From CAJQLB01 sp905479065 (GTDB lineage Bacteria; Bacteroidota; Bacteroidia; Flavobacteriales; Flavobacteriaceae), in assembly GCA_943846735.1 (NCBI GenBank), contig OX044364.1, forward strand, positions 310,001 through 374,000: a stretch of 64,000 nucleotides of DNA, written 5' to 3'. The notes beneath the pieces were generated by a model that was not told where the DNA came from, ran no database searches, and was given only the letters and a program-made list of their open reading frames with translations. This document shows, piece after piece, positions 1 through 9,429 of this stretch; the first letter of the stretch is position 1; each line of letters opens with the position of its first letter. Both the position numbers and the translations under genes were made by a program.

Positions 1-1002
1 AAAAGGACAGGAAGTGATGATAACAACCAATGCTTATCCTAATAAAGAGTTTAAAGGTAAAGTTGATTTCATTGACCCAGTTTTAAACACGAAAACAAGA
101 ACTGTAACCTTACGTGTTGTTTTAAGCAATAAGGACGATGTATTTAAACCAGGAATGTTTGTAACCGCAAATATTGAAGGCAGTACAGCTAAAAATGACG
201 GAGTATTAACAATTCCTGCATCTTCTGTGTTATGGACAGGTGAACGTTCTGTGGTGTACCTTAAAACAAATCCAGACCAACCTATTTTTGAAATGCGTGA
301 AATTAAATTAGGCAATCAAATTGGTAATGAATATGAAGTTTTAGAAGGATTATTTGCTGGCAATGAAATAGTGACTAACGGTACATTTACGGTTGATGCA
401 GCGGCACAATTACAAGGAAAAAAGTCAATGATGAATAAAGATGGTGGTAAAGTGATGACTGGTCACGAGGGTCATTTAGGTATGGATAGACAATGCATCA
501 GTAAACAATGAGAATGACCATCTCTAATATGAATGAGCGTTTGGAAGTATCAGCCGACATTTCAAGAGCAGTTGAAAGCTAGTTTTCAATGCGTATATCA
601 ATTTGAAAGATGCTTTAGTTAAAGATGATTCAAATAAGTACTGCAACAAGCACAAAAACGTTATTAGAAAATTGATCTAAAGTTGATATGAAACTGTTGT
701 CAGATAATAGAGGCGCATAACCATTGGATGTCATTAGAAAATGAAATAAAATCTATCAGCGTACTTCAATTTCAAGAACATCAGATATTAAAGAACAACG
801 AAATCATTTTAAGCATCTCTCATCACATTTAATTAATACGCTTCAGTTATTTGGTGTCAATGAAAAAATCTATGTAGAGTTTTGTCCAATGGCAGATGAT
901 AACAATGGAGCATATTGGTTGAGTAAAGAAGAAAAAGTAATCAATCCATATTTTGGTAACGCAATGCTCTCTTGTGGAGAAGTAAAACAAGTAATAGAAT
1001 AA
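1..1002 (+). pseudogene. RND efflux periplasmic adaptor (CusB-type), 3' part, frameshifted
   Basis: This is the 3' part of a membrane-fusion adaptor that joins an RND pump to its outer-membrane channel, probably for metal ions. The 5' end lies outside the window. The open frame enters at base 2 (KGQEV...) and runs to a stop at 511 through the typical adaptor beta-barrel (FKPGMFVTANIEG, LTIPASSV). After residue ~160 the frame is lost. Continuing in shifting frames recovers a DUF3347-like tail, ending in VEFCPMADDNNGAYWLSK and a stop at 1000-1002. About ten single-base insertions or deletions are needed between 480 and 870. The tail domain is usual in flavobacterial CusB proteins. The gene is either decayed or damaged by sequencing error. 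The metal specificity is an inference from the HMA protein and metal ATPase downstream. Confidence 0.75.
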
Positions 1003-1049
1003 AAATAATTAAAGTTAGCAAAGTGAATAACTAAATAAAATATAAAAAG

Positions 1050-2027
1050 ATGAAAATAGTTTATTTGTTAAAGGGATACACAAGAGGGAAATTAAGAGGT
1101 GTTTATAAATTAATTTTATCAAACTCATCAATAGCAAGAAAGTATTTGAGAAAACCTGATACTGCTGGAAGTAATAGTCTATACTGTTATAGGGTTTGGA
1201 TGAAACATTTAAAGCATTGGTCATTATTTAACAATGAAATTCCAAAAGTCGTTGTTGAAATTGGTCCAGGTAACTCTCTTGGTGTAGGTTTGGCTGCGTT
1301 AATATCTGGTTCTGAGACATTATATGCTTTAGAGAGAACACAGTACTGGAATACAGAAACTAATATTAAAGTTTTTGATGAGTTAGTAGCTTATTTCAGT
1401 ATAGAAAAAAAGACAGAAGCTATTAGAACAGAATCTGACAAAATAGACAATAAAAATTTTGATTTCCCTACACAGATTTTAACTAAAACTCATTTGGCAA
1501 TTTGTTTAAACAGTAAAAGGCTACAGAAAATTCGTAAAGAATTGTTTGACCCTTGTAATCCTGATAATACTTATATTCATTCAATAATACCTTGGGAGAG
1601 TACAGATATAATAGAAGATAATACAATTGATTATGTTTTTTCTCATACGGTTTTACAGCATTTAGATGATTTATCATTTGCTTATGAAGCAATGAATAAA
1701 TGGTTGAAAGACGAAGGTTGTATTTCTCATAAAATAGACTTTAAATCGATGAACACAACAAAATTGTGGAACGAACATTGGACATTAAATGAGTTAGAAT
1801 GGAGTGTAGTTACTGGAGGAACATACTTGATTAATAGAGAGCCAATGTCAACGCATTTAAAACTAATTGAAGACAATAATTTTAAAATTATACATGAAAT
1901 TAAACAAACAAATGATAACAACCTTAGTATTGAAGATTTATCTGATGATTTTAAACATTTAGATATCAAAGATTTAACTACAAGTGGATATTACTATTTT
2001 GCTCAATTGAAAAAGAAACAAGAGTAA
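1050..2027 (+). CDS. class I SAM-dependent methyltransferase-like protein
   Basis: This 325-residue protein has no signal peptide and is probably cytoplasmic. Motif I of a Rossmann-type methyltransferase is visible at residues ~67-80 (VVVEIGPGNSLGVG). An acidic strand end follows (LYALERTQYW), and a motif IV/V-like stretch (DYVFSHTVLQHLDDL) lies near residue 200. These features match the Methyltransf_11/23 type of proteins found in surface-glycan gene clusters. The substrate cannot be told from sequence. It is unrelated in function to its metal-resistance neighbours. It sits exactly between the broken end of the adaptor gene and a second, diverged copy of that gene's last 50 bases, so it looks like a passenger inserted by recombination. 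The frame is intact although its left neighbour is broken. Confidence 0.7.
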   Translation: MKIVYLLKGYTRGKLRGVYKLILSNSSIARKYLRKPDTAGSNSLYCYRVWMKHLKHWSLFNNEIPKVVVEIGPGNSLGVGLAALISGSETLYALERTQYWNTETNIKVFDELVAYFSIEKKTEAIRTESDKIDNKNFDFPTQILTKTHLAICLNSKRLQKIRKELFDPCNPDNTYIHSIIPWESTDIIEDNTIDYVFSHTVLQHLDDLSFAYEAMNKWLKDEGCISHKIDFKSMNTTKLWNEHWTLNELEWSVVTGGTYLINREPMSTHLKLIEDNNFKIIHEIKQTNDNNLSIEDLSDDFKHLDIKDLTTSGYYYFAQLKKKQE

Positions 2028-2038
2028 TTAGAAATGTA

Positions 2039-2088
2039 TTGGAGATGCAATGCTAACCTGTGGTGAAGTAAAACAAGTAATAGAATAA
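2039..2088 (+). repeat. second copy of the RND adaptor gene 3' end
   Basis: Bases 2039-2088 closely match 953-1002, the end of the adaptor gene. Both encode G-(D/N)-A-M-L-(T/S)-C-G-E-V-K-Q-V-I-E followed by TAA, with about six base differences, most of them clustered in the first 25 bases. No upstream coding sequence belongs to this second copy, so it is an orphan gene end. It marks a recombination or insertion junction around the methyltransferase gene. Confidence 0.75.
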
Positions 2089-2120
2089 TAAATCAAGTAA
2101 TAACAATTAAATTTTAAACA

Positions 2121-2561
2121 ATGAAGAAAGTAATTTTAAGTGTAGCTGTAATAGCAGCATTAGGTTTAACAAGTTGTAAAAACGAAACCAAAAAAGAAAC
2201 AGAAACCACAACTACTGAAATGTCTAAAGATATGGCAATGACAGACCTGTCTTTTGGTGTAAGAGGAAATTGCGGAATGTGTAAAAACACTATCGAAAAA
2301 GCAGCTAACGGTGTTGAAGGTGTTGCAAGTGCTAATTGGGATGTCGATAAAAAGAAGATTGATGTGTCTTTTGATGATACAAAAACCGATGCAATGGCAA
2401 TCCATAAAGCAATCGCAGCTTCAGGTTATGATACCGAAAAAGTAGCAGGTGATGAAGAAGCATATGATGGTTTACCAGGTTGTTGTAAATACGACCACGA
2501 AATGATGATGAATCAATCTGGTGAAGAAAAAAGTGATGACCATTCAAATCACGACCATTAA
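2121..2561 (+). CDS. HMA-domain lipoprotein, periplasmic metal-binding protein
   Basis: This is a 146-residue predicted lipoprotein (lipobox LTSC, Cys19) with a low-complexity Lys/Glu/Thr linker. A heavy-metal-associated domain follows at residues ~40-110, with the metal-binding loop GNCGMCK (CxxC). The C-terminus has a second potential metal site, GCCKYDHEMMM, and ends in a His/Asp tail. The fold is the copper-chaperone type, so it probably binds or delivers copper or a similar soft metal in the periplasm next to the RND efflux system. It is 32 bases downstream of the orphan adaptor gene end, which suggests that it originally followed that adaptor gene in an operon. A hairpin terminator follows 10 bases after the stop. 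Confidence 0.8.
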   Translation: MKKVILSVAVIAALGLTSCKNETKKETETTTTEMSKDMAMTDLSFGVRGNCGMCKNTIEKAANGVEGVASANWDVDKKKIDVSFDDTKTDAMAIHKAIAASGYDTEKVAGDEEAYDGLPGCCKYDHEMMMNQSGEEKSDDHSNHDH

Positions 2562-2570
2562 ACAAAAATG

Positions 2571-2600
2571 AAAGAGTCTTTTTCGGAAGGCTCTTTTTTT
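2571..2600 (+). terminator. rho-independent terminator
   Basis: An AAAGAGTC stem pairs with GGCTCTTT (one G-T pair) and is followed by a T-run. It lies directly after the HMA lipoprotein gene and closes the efflux-type transcription unit. Confidence 0.75.
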
Positions 2601-2625
2601 ATTAAGAAGGAGTAGTATAATTTAT

Positions 2626-2641
2626 TTGCACAACCATTGCA
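2626..2641 (+). promoter_or_regulatory. candidate metal-regulator operator, copy 1
   Basis: The sequence TTGCACAACCATTGCA stands 26 bases before the DUF6660 start codon. It matches a second element at 5640-5656 (TTGCACTTCCATTGCA) except at two bases. It can be read as a direct repeat TTGCA with an 11-base period, or as the palindrome TGCA-N7-TGCA, whose 15-base length fits a Fur-family site. The Fur-family gene at 5223 lies between the two copies, so it is the natural candidate binder. This is inference from sequence only. Confidence 0.5.
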
Positions 2642-2653
2642 TCATTAAATTTT

Positions 2654-2661
2654 TATCTTTG
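2654..2661 (+). promoter_or_regulatory. Bacteroidetes -7 box (TATCTTTG)
   Basis: TATCTTTG fits the TANNTTTG consensus. No TTG with normal 19-21 spacing is present upstream. The box ends only 5 bases before the GTG start at 2667, so the transcript would be almost leaderless. Confidence 0.4.
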
Positions 2662-2666
2662 TAATT

Positions 2667-2984
2667 GTGAAATTTGTAACAATCATATTATCCTTAATAA
2701 TACTATTGCTTTCAGCAAAGCCTTGTTCTGATGGTCTAAACATAGAAGACCAGCATCAAGACGAAATAAGTACAAATCACAATCATCAAGAAGATAGTGA
2801 CGATTCTTGTCCTGTCACTTGTATTTGTAATTGTTGCGGTATGACAATTACTTACGAACCAATCAAGACATTTGATTTAAAACTCAATATTGAAATCTCA
2901 ACGGAGTTAATTTCTACATATCAGCCTATTTACGGGTTTAATTTCCTTTCCAATATTTGGCATCCGCCACAAGTAATAAGCTAA
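2667..2984 (+). CDS. DUF6660-like small exported protein
   Basis: A 105-residue protein that begins with GTG. It has a hydrophobic N-terminal signal (TIILSLIILLLSAKPCSDG), a His/Asp/Glu-rich stretch (DQHQDE, NHNHQEDSDD) and a Cys cluster SCPVTCICNCCGMTI near residue 50. These are potential metal ligands, and proteins of this type commonly sit just upstream of a TonB-dependent receptor in flavobacterial metal loci. The receptor follows here after 49 bases. The family name is recalled from similarity, not searched. An alternative ATG start is not available in the signal peptide, so GTG is preferred. Function unknown; binding of a metal in the periplasm is a guess. Confidence 0.65.
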   Translation: MKFVTIILSLIILLLSAKPCSDGLNIEDQHQDEISTNHNHQEDSDDSCPVTCICNCCGMTITYEPIKTFDLKLNIEISTELISTYQPIYGFNFLSNIWHPPQVIS

Positions 2985-3033
2985 AACAAATCGATTTTAT
3001 ATCAATTATTTAGTTAATTACAAATACAATTCA

Positions 3034-5220
3034 ATGAATAAATACCTATTGAGCATAAAGCTCATATTAATACTTTGCCTATCGTTACAGGCACAAATGT
3101 CAGACATACAAATAAAAGTCCTAACAGAAGCGGAAAACGAGCCTTTATTGGGTGCTACGGTTTACTTTGAGGCATTAGAAAAAGGAGCAGTAACCAATTT
3201 TGATGGTATTGCAGAATTTACAGAAATACCAGACGGTCAGCATCAAATAATAATTTCCTTTTTAGGTTTTGAAACATTTGAGACAACAATTCAAATTCCA
3301 AGCAATTCAGCGTTAGTCTTTAAATTAAAAGAAGGTGGCAATCAATTAGATGCTGTAGTATTGCAATCTTCAAGAAGTACAAGAACCGTAAGAAAAATAC
3401 CGACACGTATAGAGTTTATAGGTGCAGAGGAATTAGGAGAAAAAGCAATAATGAATCCTACTAATATTTCTATGGTGCTTCGTGAAAGTACAGGAATACA
3501 AATGCAACAAACTTCATTAAGTAGTGGAAGTACCAATATTCGTATTCAAGGATTGGATGGTAGGTACACACAGCTTTTAAGAGATGGGTTTCCATTATAT
3601 GGTGGTTTTTCAAGTGGATTAAGTATTTTACAAATACCACCTTTAGATTTACAACAATTTGAGATTATTAAAGGAAGTTCATCAACACTTTATGGTGGAG
3701 GTGCTATTGCAGGATTAGTAAATATGGTATCTAAAACACCAGACGAAGAACCTGCATTAGATATAATGCTCACGCAGACACAAGCGTTAGGAAGTACAGC
3801 CAATGTATTTTATAGCAAACGAAATGAAAAATTTGGTGTTTCACTTTATGGCTCTGGTCATTATCAAAAAGCATACGACCCAGAAGATGATGGCTTTAGC
3901 AACCTACCAAAAACAACATCAATTTCTTTAATCCTAAACTGTTTTATTATCCATCAGATAAAACAACGCTTTGGTTTGGATTAAACGGAACTTATGATGA
4001 TAGAATTGGTGGAGATATTACCAAAATTGAAAGTGGAGAAAATGGCATACATCAATATACTGAAGAAAACAATTCAAAACGATTAAGCAGTCAATTGGTA
4101 TATCAAACACAATTAGATTCTGTTAGTTCATTAGAGTTTAAAAATAGTGTCTCTTTTTTCGATAGGAATTTAACAGTTCCGGATTTCAATTTTGATGGTA
4201 AACAAACAAATACGTTTACTGAAATCTCATATAACACAGCATCAGAAAAAACGGATTGGATAGTTGGAGCTAATCTTTATACCTCAAATTTTGATGAAAA
4301 TGATAACGCACCATTACAGCGAGACCAAAAAGATGTAACCTTTGGCGCATTTGCAAATAATATTTATGACTTATCAGATAATTGGATATTGGAAACAGGA
4401 TTAAGAGCAGATTATAATACTGATTTTGGTTTCTTTCCACTTCCAAGAATTTCATTACTCTACAAAAATGATAGTGGATTTTCAAGTAGAATTGGTGGAG
4501 GTTTAGGGTATAAGATTCCAGATATTTTTACAGAGGAAGCAGAGTATATTAATTTTGAAAATGTGCTTGCCATAGATAAATCAACAGTAGATGCAGAACG
4601 TTCTTATGGTGTTAATTTCGATGTGAATTATCAAACACGATCTATCTGATGAGATTGGTTTTTCTATAAACCAATTATTCTATGTGACTGCAATAAATGA
4701 TGGATTGCTTTTAAATTCACTAGATAACGGATTATTTCAGTTTGAAAATGCACCAGATGAAATCTTTAGTAAAGGAGCAGAAACCAATATTAAATTTACT
4801 TACAAAGACTTTAGATGGTTTTTAAACTATGCGCTTATTGATACCAAACTAAATTATTTACCTGGTAATCCACAGAAGCCATTAACCGCAAAACATAACG
4901 CAGGTAGTGTTTTAATGTACGAATCTGAAAAATGGCGAATTGGTTATGAAACCTTTTATACAGGAAAACAGTTCTTATCCAATGGAACAGAAACTACAGA
5001 CTTTGTAACTATGGGTTTATTGGTTATGCGTAACTTTAAATTAGGTAGCGTATTTGTAAATTTTGAAAACTTTACAGATAGAAGACAAAGCAGGTTTTCA
5101 CCTTTGGTTTTACCACCACACGACAATCCTGTTTTCCCAGAGATTTATGCGCCTACAGATGGTTTTATATTTAGTGTAGGACTTATTATTAAACCATTTG
5201 GAAACGAAGACCACGATTAA
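3034..5220 (+). pseudogene. TonB-dependent outer-membrane receptor, two frameshifts
   Basis: An outer-membrane TonB-dependent receptor of about 728 residues. Order: signal peptide, a carboxypeptidase-regulatory-like domain (residues ~25-105), plug (IRIQGLDGRYTQLLRDGFPLYGG, SSSTLYGGGAIAGLVN) and a beta-barrel ending at 5220. The frame breaks near 3925-3935 and again near 4645. Each break is repaired by one base and restores coherent barrel sequence (KLFYYPSDKTTLWFGLNGTY; DEIGFSINQLFYVTAIN). The gene lies directly before a Fur-family regulator with 2 bases between them, which suggests uptake or sensing of a metal or metallophore. It could be a real pseudogene or an intact gene with sequence errors. 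Confidence 0.75.
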
Positions 5221-5222
5221 AT

Positions 5223-5636
5223 ATGGAAACAATAGAACAAGTATTAGAGTCAAAAAATATTCGTGTTACAGCAATGCGTATGTTAATTTATAAGTTTCTT
5301 GCAGAAAAAGAGATAGCGGTAACATTAAGTGATATTGAAAATGCTTTTGAAAAAGCAGATAGAACTACCTTATACAGAACTATTAAAACCTTTGAAGAAA
5401 AGGATATTGTGCATCAAATAGACGATGGTACAGGGATTACAAAATATGCGTTATGCGAAAAGGGATGTAATTGTGATATAAAAACCGATTTGCACTTACA
5501 TTTCCATTGTAACAATTGCAATGAAACCGTATGCTTAACAGAACATAAAATACCGCAGATTAAAGTACCTGATGGTTTTGTGTCAGAGAATGTAAATTTG
5601 GTGGTAAAAGGTATTTGCGATAAGTGTAGTGGATAA
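5223..5636 (+). CDS. Fur-family transcriptional regulator
   Basis: A 137-residue metal-responsive repressor of the Fur/Zur/PerR family. The N-terminal winged helix contains the family-typical DRTTLYRTIKTFEEKDIV (residues ~47-64). The dimerisation half has H91-L-H93-F-H95-C96 with C96xxC99 and C132xxC135, a structural zinc site of four cysteines plus regulatory histidines. It is coupled to the TonB receptor by a 2-base gap and stands next to an operator-like element at 5640. This places it as the probable local regulator of the receptor and of the metal ATPase unit. Which metal it senses (Zn, Cu or Fe) cannot be decided from the sequence. Confidence 0.85.
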   Translation: METIEQVLESKNIRVTAMRMLIYKFLAEKEIAVTLSDIENAFEKADRTTLYRTIKTFEEKDIVHQIDDGTGITKYALCEKGCNCDIKTDLHLHFHCNNCNETVCLTEHKIPQIKVPDGFVSENVNLVVKGICDKCSG

Positions 5637-5639
5637 TTA

Positions 5640-5656
5640 TTGCACTTCCATTGCAC
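5640..5656 (+). promoter_or_regulatory. candidate metal-regulator operator, copy 2
   Basis: TTGCACTTCCATTGCAC lies 3 bases after the Fur-family gene and 37 bases before the DUF3703/ATPase unit. It shares 14 of 16 bases with the element at 2626-2641. The location suggests that the ATPase unit has its own regulated promoter. Confidence 0.5.
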
Positions 5657-5692
5657 TTACTATTAAAGTACATTTATCCAAAATTAGAGGAT

Positions 5693-6056
5693 ATGAAGTT
5701 TAATACTAAAATACCTAAACATCTAAAACAGGCGTATAACGAAGAATTAAAACAATACAGTTTCTGTTTAGAAAATAAACAATTTGGTGATGCTTGGTAT
5801 CATTTAGAACGTAGTCATATAATAGGTCAATCTTACCCAATAGAACATACCTATTCACATTGGCTAATGCTAAAGTTTGGATTTAGACAAAAAGATACTA
5901 AAGAAGTATTCGGTCAAATAATTAGGTTGCTTGTTGGGTGGCTGGAAATCATTTATAAATCACGTTCCACTTGGTAATACAGGTGGAGCAAACGTGCCAC
6001 CATTAAAACGTATGCCTATTCCAAATGACATTGAAAAATTATTAGATATTAAATGA
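5693..6056 (+). pseudogene. DUF3703 protein, one frameshift
   Basis: A small cytoplasmic protein (about 120 residues when repaired). The first ~78 codons carry the DUF3703 signature WYHLERSHIIGQSYP...HTYSHWLMLKFGFRQKD. A one-base shift near 5935-5940 recovers the family's C-terminal half (VPLGNTGGANVPPLKRMPIP). As sequenced, the frame stops early at 5977. In the repaired frame the stop TGA overlaps the ATG of the ATPase gene (ATGA), so the two were translationally coupled. DUF3703 genes often accompany heavy-metal efflux genes in Bacteroidetes and Proteobacteria; their role is unknown. The start ATG at 5693 is preferred over the upstream in-frame TTG because a purine-rich stretch (TTAGAGG) precedes it. 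Confidence 0.7.
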
Positions 6057-8002
6057 AAAAAAAGAAAGTCAATTTAAGAGATTTAAAACCAAATTCAGAA
6101 GAACAACATTCTCACGATGATGGTCACGACCACGGAAATGGAAGTGCATTCAAAACATACATTCCAGCACTTATAAGTTTTGTGATGCTAATCGTAGGAA
6201 TTGCTGTAGATTATTTTGATGCCATTCCTCAATTTGAAGGATGGATTCGAGTAGTTTGGTACACTTTAGCATATATTCCAGTTGGGTTTCCTGTAATTAA
6301 AGAAGGATGGAAAAGTCTTATAAAAGGCGATGTTTTTACCGAGTTCTTTTTAATGTCTATTGCCACCATTGGTGCGTTTATCATTGGTGAATATCCTGAA
6401 GGTGTGGCAGTAATGCTATTTTATGCAGTAGGAGAATTATTTCAAAACGCAGCAGTTAATAGAGCAAAAGGAAATATTAAAGCCTTATTAGATGTTAGGC
6501 CAAAAGAAGCCAATGTATTTCGTGATGGTGATTATATAAGTGTATCGCCCGAAGCTGTAAATATTGGCGAGAAAATACAAATTCGAGTAGGTGAAAAAAT
6601 TCCATTGGATGGTATTTTATTATCCGAAAAAGCATCTCTAAACACCGCAGCATTAACAGGAGAAAGCAAACCAGATTCTATTCAGAAAGATGCAAAGGTT
6701 TATGCAGGTAGTATTAATTTAGAAAGCGTTATTGAAGTTGAGGTAACCAACATCTTTGAAGATAGTTCTATTGCGAGAATATTAGACTTGGTTCAAAATG
6801 CAACAGCTCGTAAGTCTAAAACAGAATTGTTTATCAGACAGTTTGCTCGTATCTACACACCAATTGTAGTGTTTTTAGCTATTGGTGTTACTTTTATACC
6901 TTACTTTTTTGTAGATGATTATGTATTTAGAGATTGGTTATACAGAGCATTAATTTTCTTGGTAATATCTTGTCCTTGTGCGTTAGTGATTTCAATACCA
7001 TTAGGTTATTTCGGTGGTTTGGGAGCAGCTTCAAAAAATGGAATTTTATTTAAAGGTGCTTCATTTTTAGATGCAATGACCAAGATAAATACTTTGGTAA
7101 TGGACAAAACAGGAACCGTTACCAAAGGTGTTTTTAAAATCAAAGAAGTAAAAGCAATCGGTTGGAAAGAAACCGAATTTATGCAATATTTAATGGCGAT
7201 GGAAGAACAATCCACGCATCCAATAGCTAAAGCCATAATGGTATATAAAGGAACTGAAAATAGCTATGAAGCAAAAGAAGTTTCTGAAATTGCTGGTAAA
7301 GGATTAAAAGGTATAGTAAACGATAAAACTGTTTTAGTAGGTAACAAAGCCTTGATGACTACCAATAGTATTGATATTCCAAGTGAAACGGAAACTATTG
7401 TAGAATCTATAGTATTAGTTGCAATCGATAATCAATTTGCAGGTTATGTAGTAATAGCGGATGAATTAAAAGAGGATGCAAAAGAAACTATTACAGAATT
7501 ACACAAAGTAGGCATTAAAAATATTATGATGCTTTCCGGTGATAAAGATTCCATTACGCAACAAGTCGCTAAAGAGTTGAATATCGAAAATGCTAAAGGT
7601 GGTTTACTACCAGAAGATAAATTAAACGAAGTTGAAATTTTAAAGAAAAATCCTGAAAACAAAATAGCCTTTATAGGTGATGGTATTAACGATGCACCAG
7701 TTTTAGCAGCGAGTAACGTTGGTATTGCAATGGGTGGTTTAGGTAGTGATGTAGCTATTGAAACAGCAGACGTTATAATTCAAACAGACCAGCCTTCAAA
7801 AGTAGTTAGAGCCATTAAAATAAGTCGTTCTACAAGAAAAATTGTTTGGCAGAATATCATTTTAGCGTTTGGAGTTAAAGTTATTGTATTGATATTAGGA
7901 GCAGGTGGTTTAGCCACAATGTGGGAAGCAGTTTTTGCAGATGTAGGAGTAGCATTATTAGCAATTTTAAATGCAGTTAGATTACAACGAATGAGTTGGT
8001 AA
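6053..8002 (+). CDS. heavy-metal-translocating P1B-type ATPase (CadA/ZntA-like)
   Basis: An inner-membrane metal-exporting ATPase of 649 residues. The soluble N-terminus lacks an HMA domain but has a His-rich stretch (HSHDDGHDHGNG, residues ~19-30) that could bind metal. The actuator motif TGES is at 202-205, the transmembrane metal site CPC at 307-309 and the phosphorylated Asp351 in DKTGT. The ATP-binding HP motif is at 389-390 and GDGINDAP starts at 542. CPC with this overall length fits Zn/Cd/Pb or Co exporters better than Cu ATPases, which carry additional Asn/Tyr and Met/Ser signatures. The frame is fully intact although the genes on both sides are broken, which suggests either selection for function or patchy sequence quality. 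It is coupled by ATGA overlap to the DUF3703 gene. Confidence 0.9.
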   Translation: MKKKKVNLRDLKPNSEEQHSHDDGHDHGNGSAFKTYIPALISFVMLIVGIAVDYFDAIPQFEGWIRVVWYTLAYIPVGFPVIKEGWKSLIKGDVFTEFFLMSIATIGAFIIGEYPEGVAVMLFYAVGELFQNAAVNRAKGNIKALLDVRPKEANVFRDGDYISVSPEAVNIGEKIQIRVGEKIPLDGILLSEKASLNTAALTGESKPDSIQKDAKVYAGSINLESVIEVEVTNIFEDSSIARILDLVQNATARKSKTELFIRQFARIYTPIVVFLAIGVTFIPYFFVDDYVFRDWLYRALIFLVISCPCALVISIPLGYFGGLGAASKNGILFKGASFLDAMTKINTLVMDKTGTVTKGVFKIKEVKAIGWKETEFMQYLMAMEEQSTHPIAKAIMVYKGTENSYEAKEVSEIAGKGLKGIVNDKTVLVGNKALMTTNSIDIPSETETIVESIVLVAIDNQFAGYVVIADELKEDAKETITELHKVGIKNIMMLSGDKDSITQQVAKELNIENAKGGLLPEDKLNEVEILKKNPENKIAFIGDGINDAPVLAASNVGIAMGGLGSDVAIETADVIIQTDQPSKVVRAIKISRSTRKIVWQNIILAFGVKVIVLILGAGGLATMWEAVFADVGVALLAILNAVRLQRMSW

Positions 8003-9080
8003 TTGTCCCCACAACCCAAAACCCAGTTTTTTCGTGCCTCAAAATCCTCTGTCTTTTGTGTTGTTCCGCTCGCCAATGCATAATTGGTTTTATGTCATAA
8101 TACTTGTATCCAAAGCTATAATGGCACATTGCTTGTTTTATTTAAACGTATCTATTTTATAAATTGGTACAATAAAAAAGCAAAGAGCCATTGCCAACGC
8201 TCAAACAACTATTACGCCAAAAAACCAATCCCAAGCTATGTTACATAATAGAAGTTATAGTAGCAAAAATCCTTTCAAAGGTTGCCTACGGCGTGTTATT
8301 ATATTTTCGTAGCTATAACTGCTATTATGTAAAATATCCGCTCATCCCACGCTCACATTCCGAACTTCTAACCACATTTTGAACTAACATTAAACAGTCG
8401 AACATTAAAGGTAGCGTTAATTTATATAATATTCGTTATCTCATTCAACTGCACAAAACCATCGTTAAGTCCAAGTATTCCTTACCTCAAGTCTTTGTTT
8501 GTTTCATTTCACTAACAAATATTAAAGTCCACTTTTCCCCACCACCCAAGTAATAGGTTATAAAAAAATAGGTTTACAATATTTTGTAGTACGCCATAGC
8601 ACATTACTTTTTATCGTGCCTCAAAAAAGCAATAAGCTATTGTCTAAAAGTCCTGTATAAGTAGCTTGTTTAAATGCTGTTTTATCAAACAACTATTTAA
8701 AACGCTACCCATACAAACGCTTCATCCAACGCTCAAATACGAACTGAAACCTATTTTTTTAAGTGTTAATTCCCCAGAAAAGTTAAAAGTAAATTGAATC
8801 AAGTTTAAACAAATTTGAAATATTAAAATAAAAAAAGATGGCAAATATATGTGGCTACCTCTGCCAACCGCACAAGGCTATAAAGGTCAAGCCCTACGGG
8901 TTTTGAATAAAACTTTTTTCACATACCCTTTCTTCTTTTGATTTAGACATTCAACTCAAAAAACTTTTATCCAAAAACCTTGACAGCCTTACCCACGCCA
9001 CAACAACTATGGCTATCTTTTTTCTTTTCAAAAAAAATAATGGCGCGAAGCGTAGCGAAGCAATTTTAAATTGGATAGCT
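8003..9080. other. 1.1 kb without credible genes, repeat-bearing
   Basis: No open frame here has recognisable protein features. The stretch contains an inverted repeat (8241-8332) and partially repeated short motifs. TCGTGCCTCAAAA occurs near 8030 and 8615, and a degenerate ATCC(C/A)ACGCTCA...GAACT block near 8344 and 8723. Bases 8900-9075 (pyrimidine-rich, then a GCGCGAAGCGTAGCGAAGC run) resemble flanks seen around integrative conjugative element genes in flavobacteria. I read this as mobile-element debris. Confidence 0.45.
8241..8332. repeat. inverted repeat, 20-base arms
   Basis: The arm TTACATAATAGAAGTTATAG (8241-8260) is the reverse complement of 8313-8332 with one mismatch. The loop is 52 bases. 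It lies in a gene-free stretch downstream of the metal ATPase. There is no T-run, so it is not a simple terminator. Confidence 0.7.
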
Positions 9081-9429
9081 ATGTCAACTTTTGAACTAAA
9101 AACACACCAAATCGGAAGCACTTACTCGAACCCTCATTTTTTCATCCTAAACAAAGGTCTAAACAGCGGAAAACCACTCTTAAAATCCTGTCCTAATTGT
9201 TTTGTTGTCACTACTACAACAGAAGAGGCAAAAAACACACTTATTTCACTTATCTATGATGTTGCAAATAGGCGGTTTTTACGCTTACTATTTAAAAGGT
9301 AGTGTTATTCCGTTTATCTCAATAGATGATTGCAGAAACACGCTTAAAAACAGCTTTAAAGCTCAATTGGTTTATGATGCAATTCAGTTGCAAAAACATA
9401 TTAATATTAGTGTCAGCAATTATCAGTAA
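9081..9429 (+). pseudogene. DUF6943-like protein of mobile elements, one frameshift
   Basis: About 115 codons encode MSTFELKTHQIGSTYSNP, HFFILNKGLNSGKPL and SCPNCF in one frame. After a one-base insertion near 9259 the next frame continues with QIGGFYAYYLKGSVIPFISI, ending at 9429. I recall this pattern from small proteins of Bacteroidetes conjugative elements (DUF6943); this was not searched. Function unknown. With the break it would not make a full product. It is evidence that a mobile element once ended or inserted here. Confidence 0.5.

Noticed and set aside
8191..8382. 63-codon open frame in the gene-free stretch
   Set aside because: No start signal, odd composition, and it runs through the inverted repeat.
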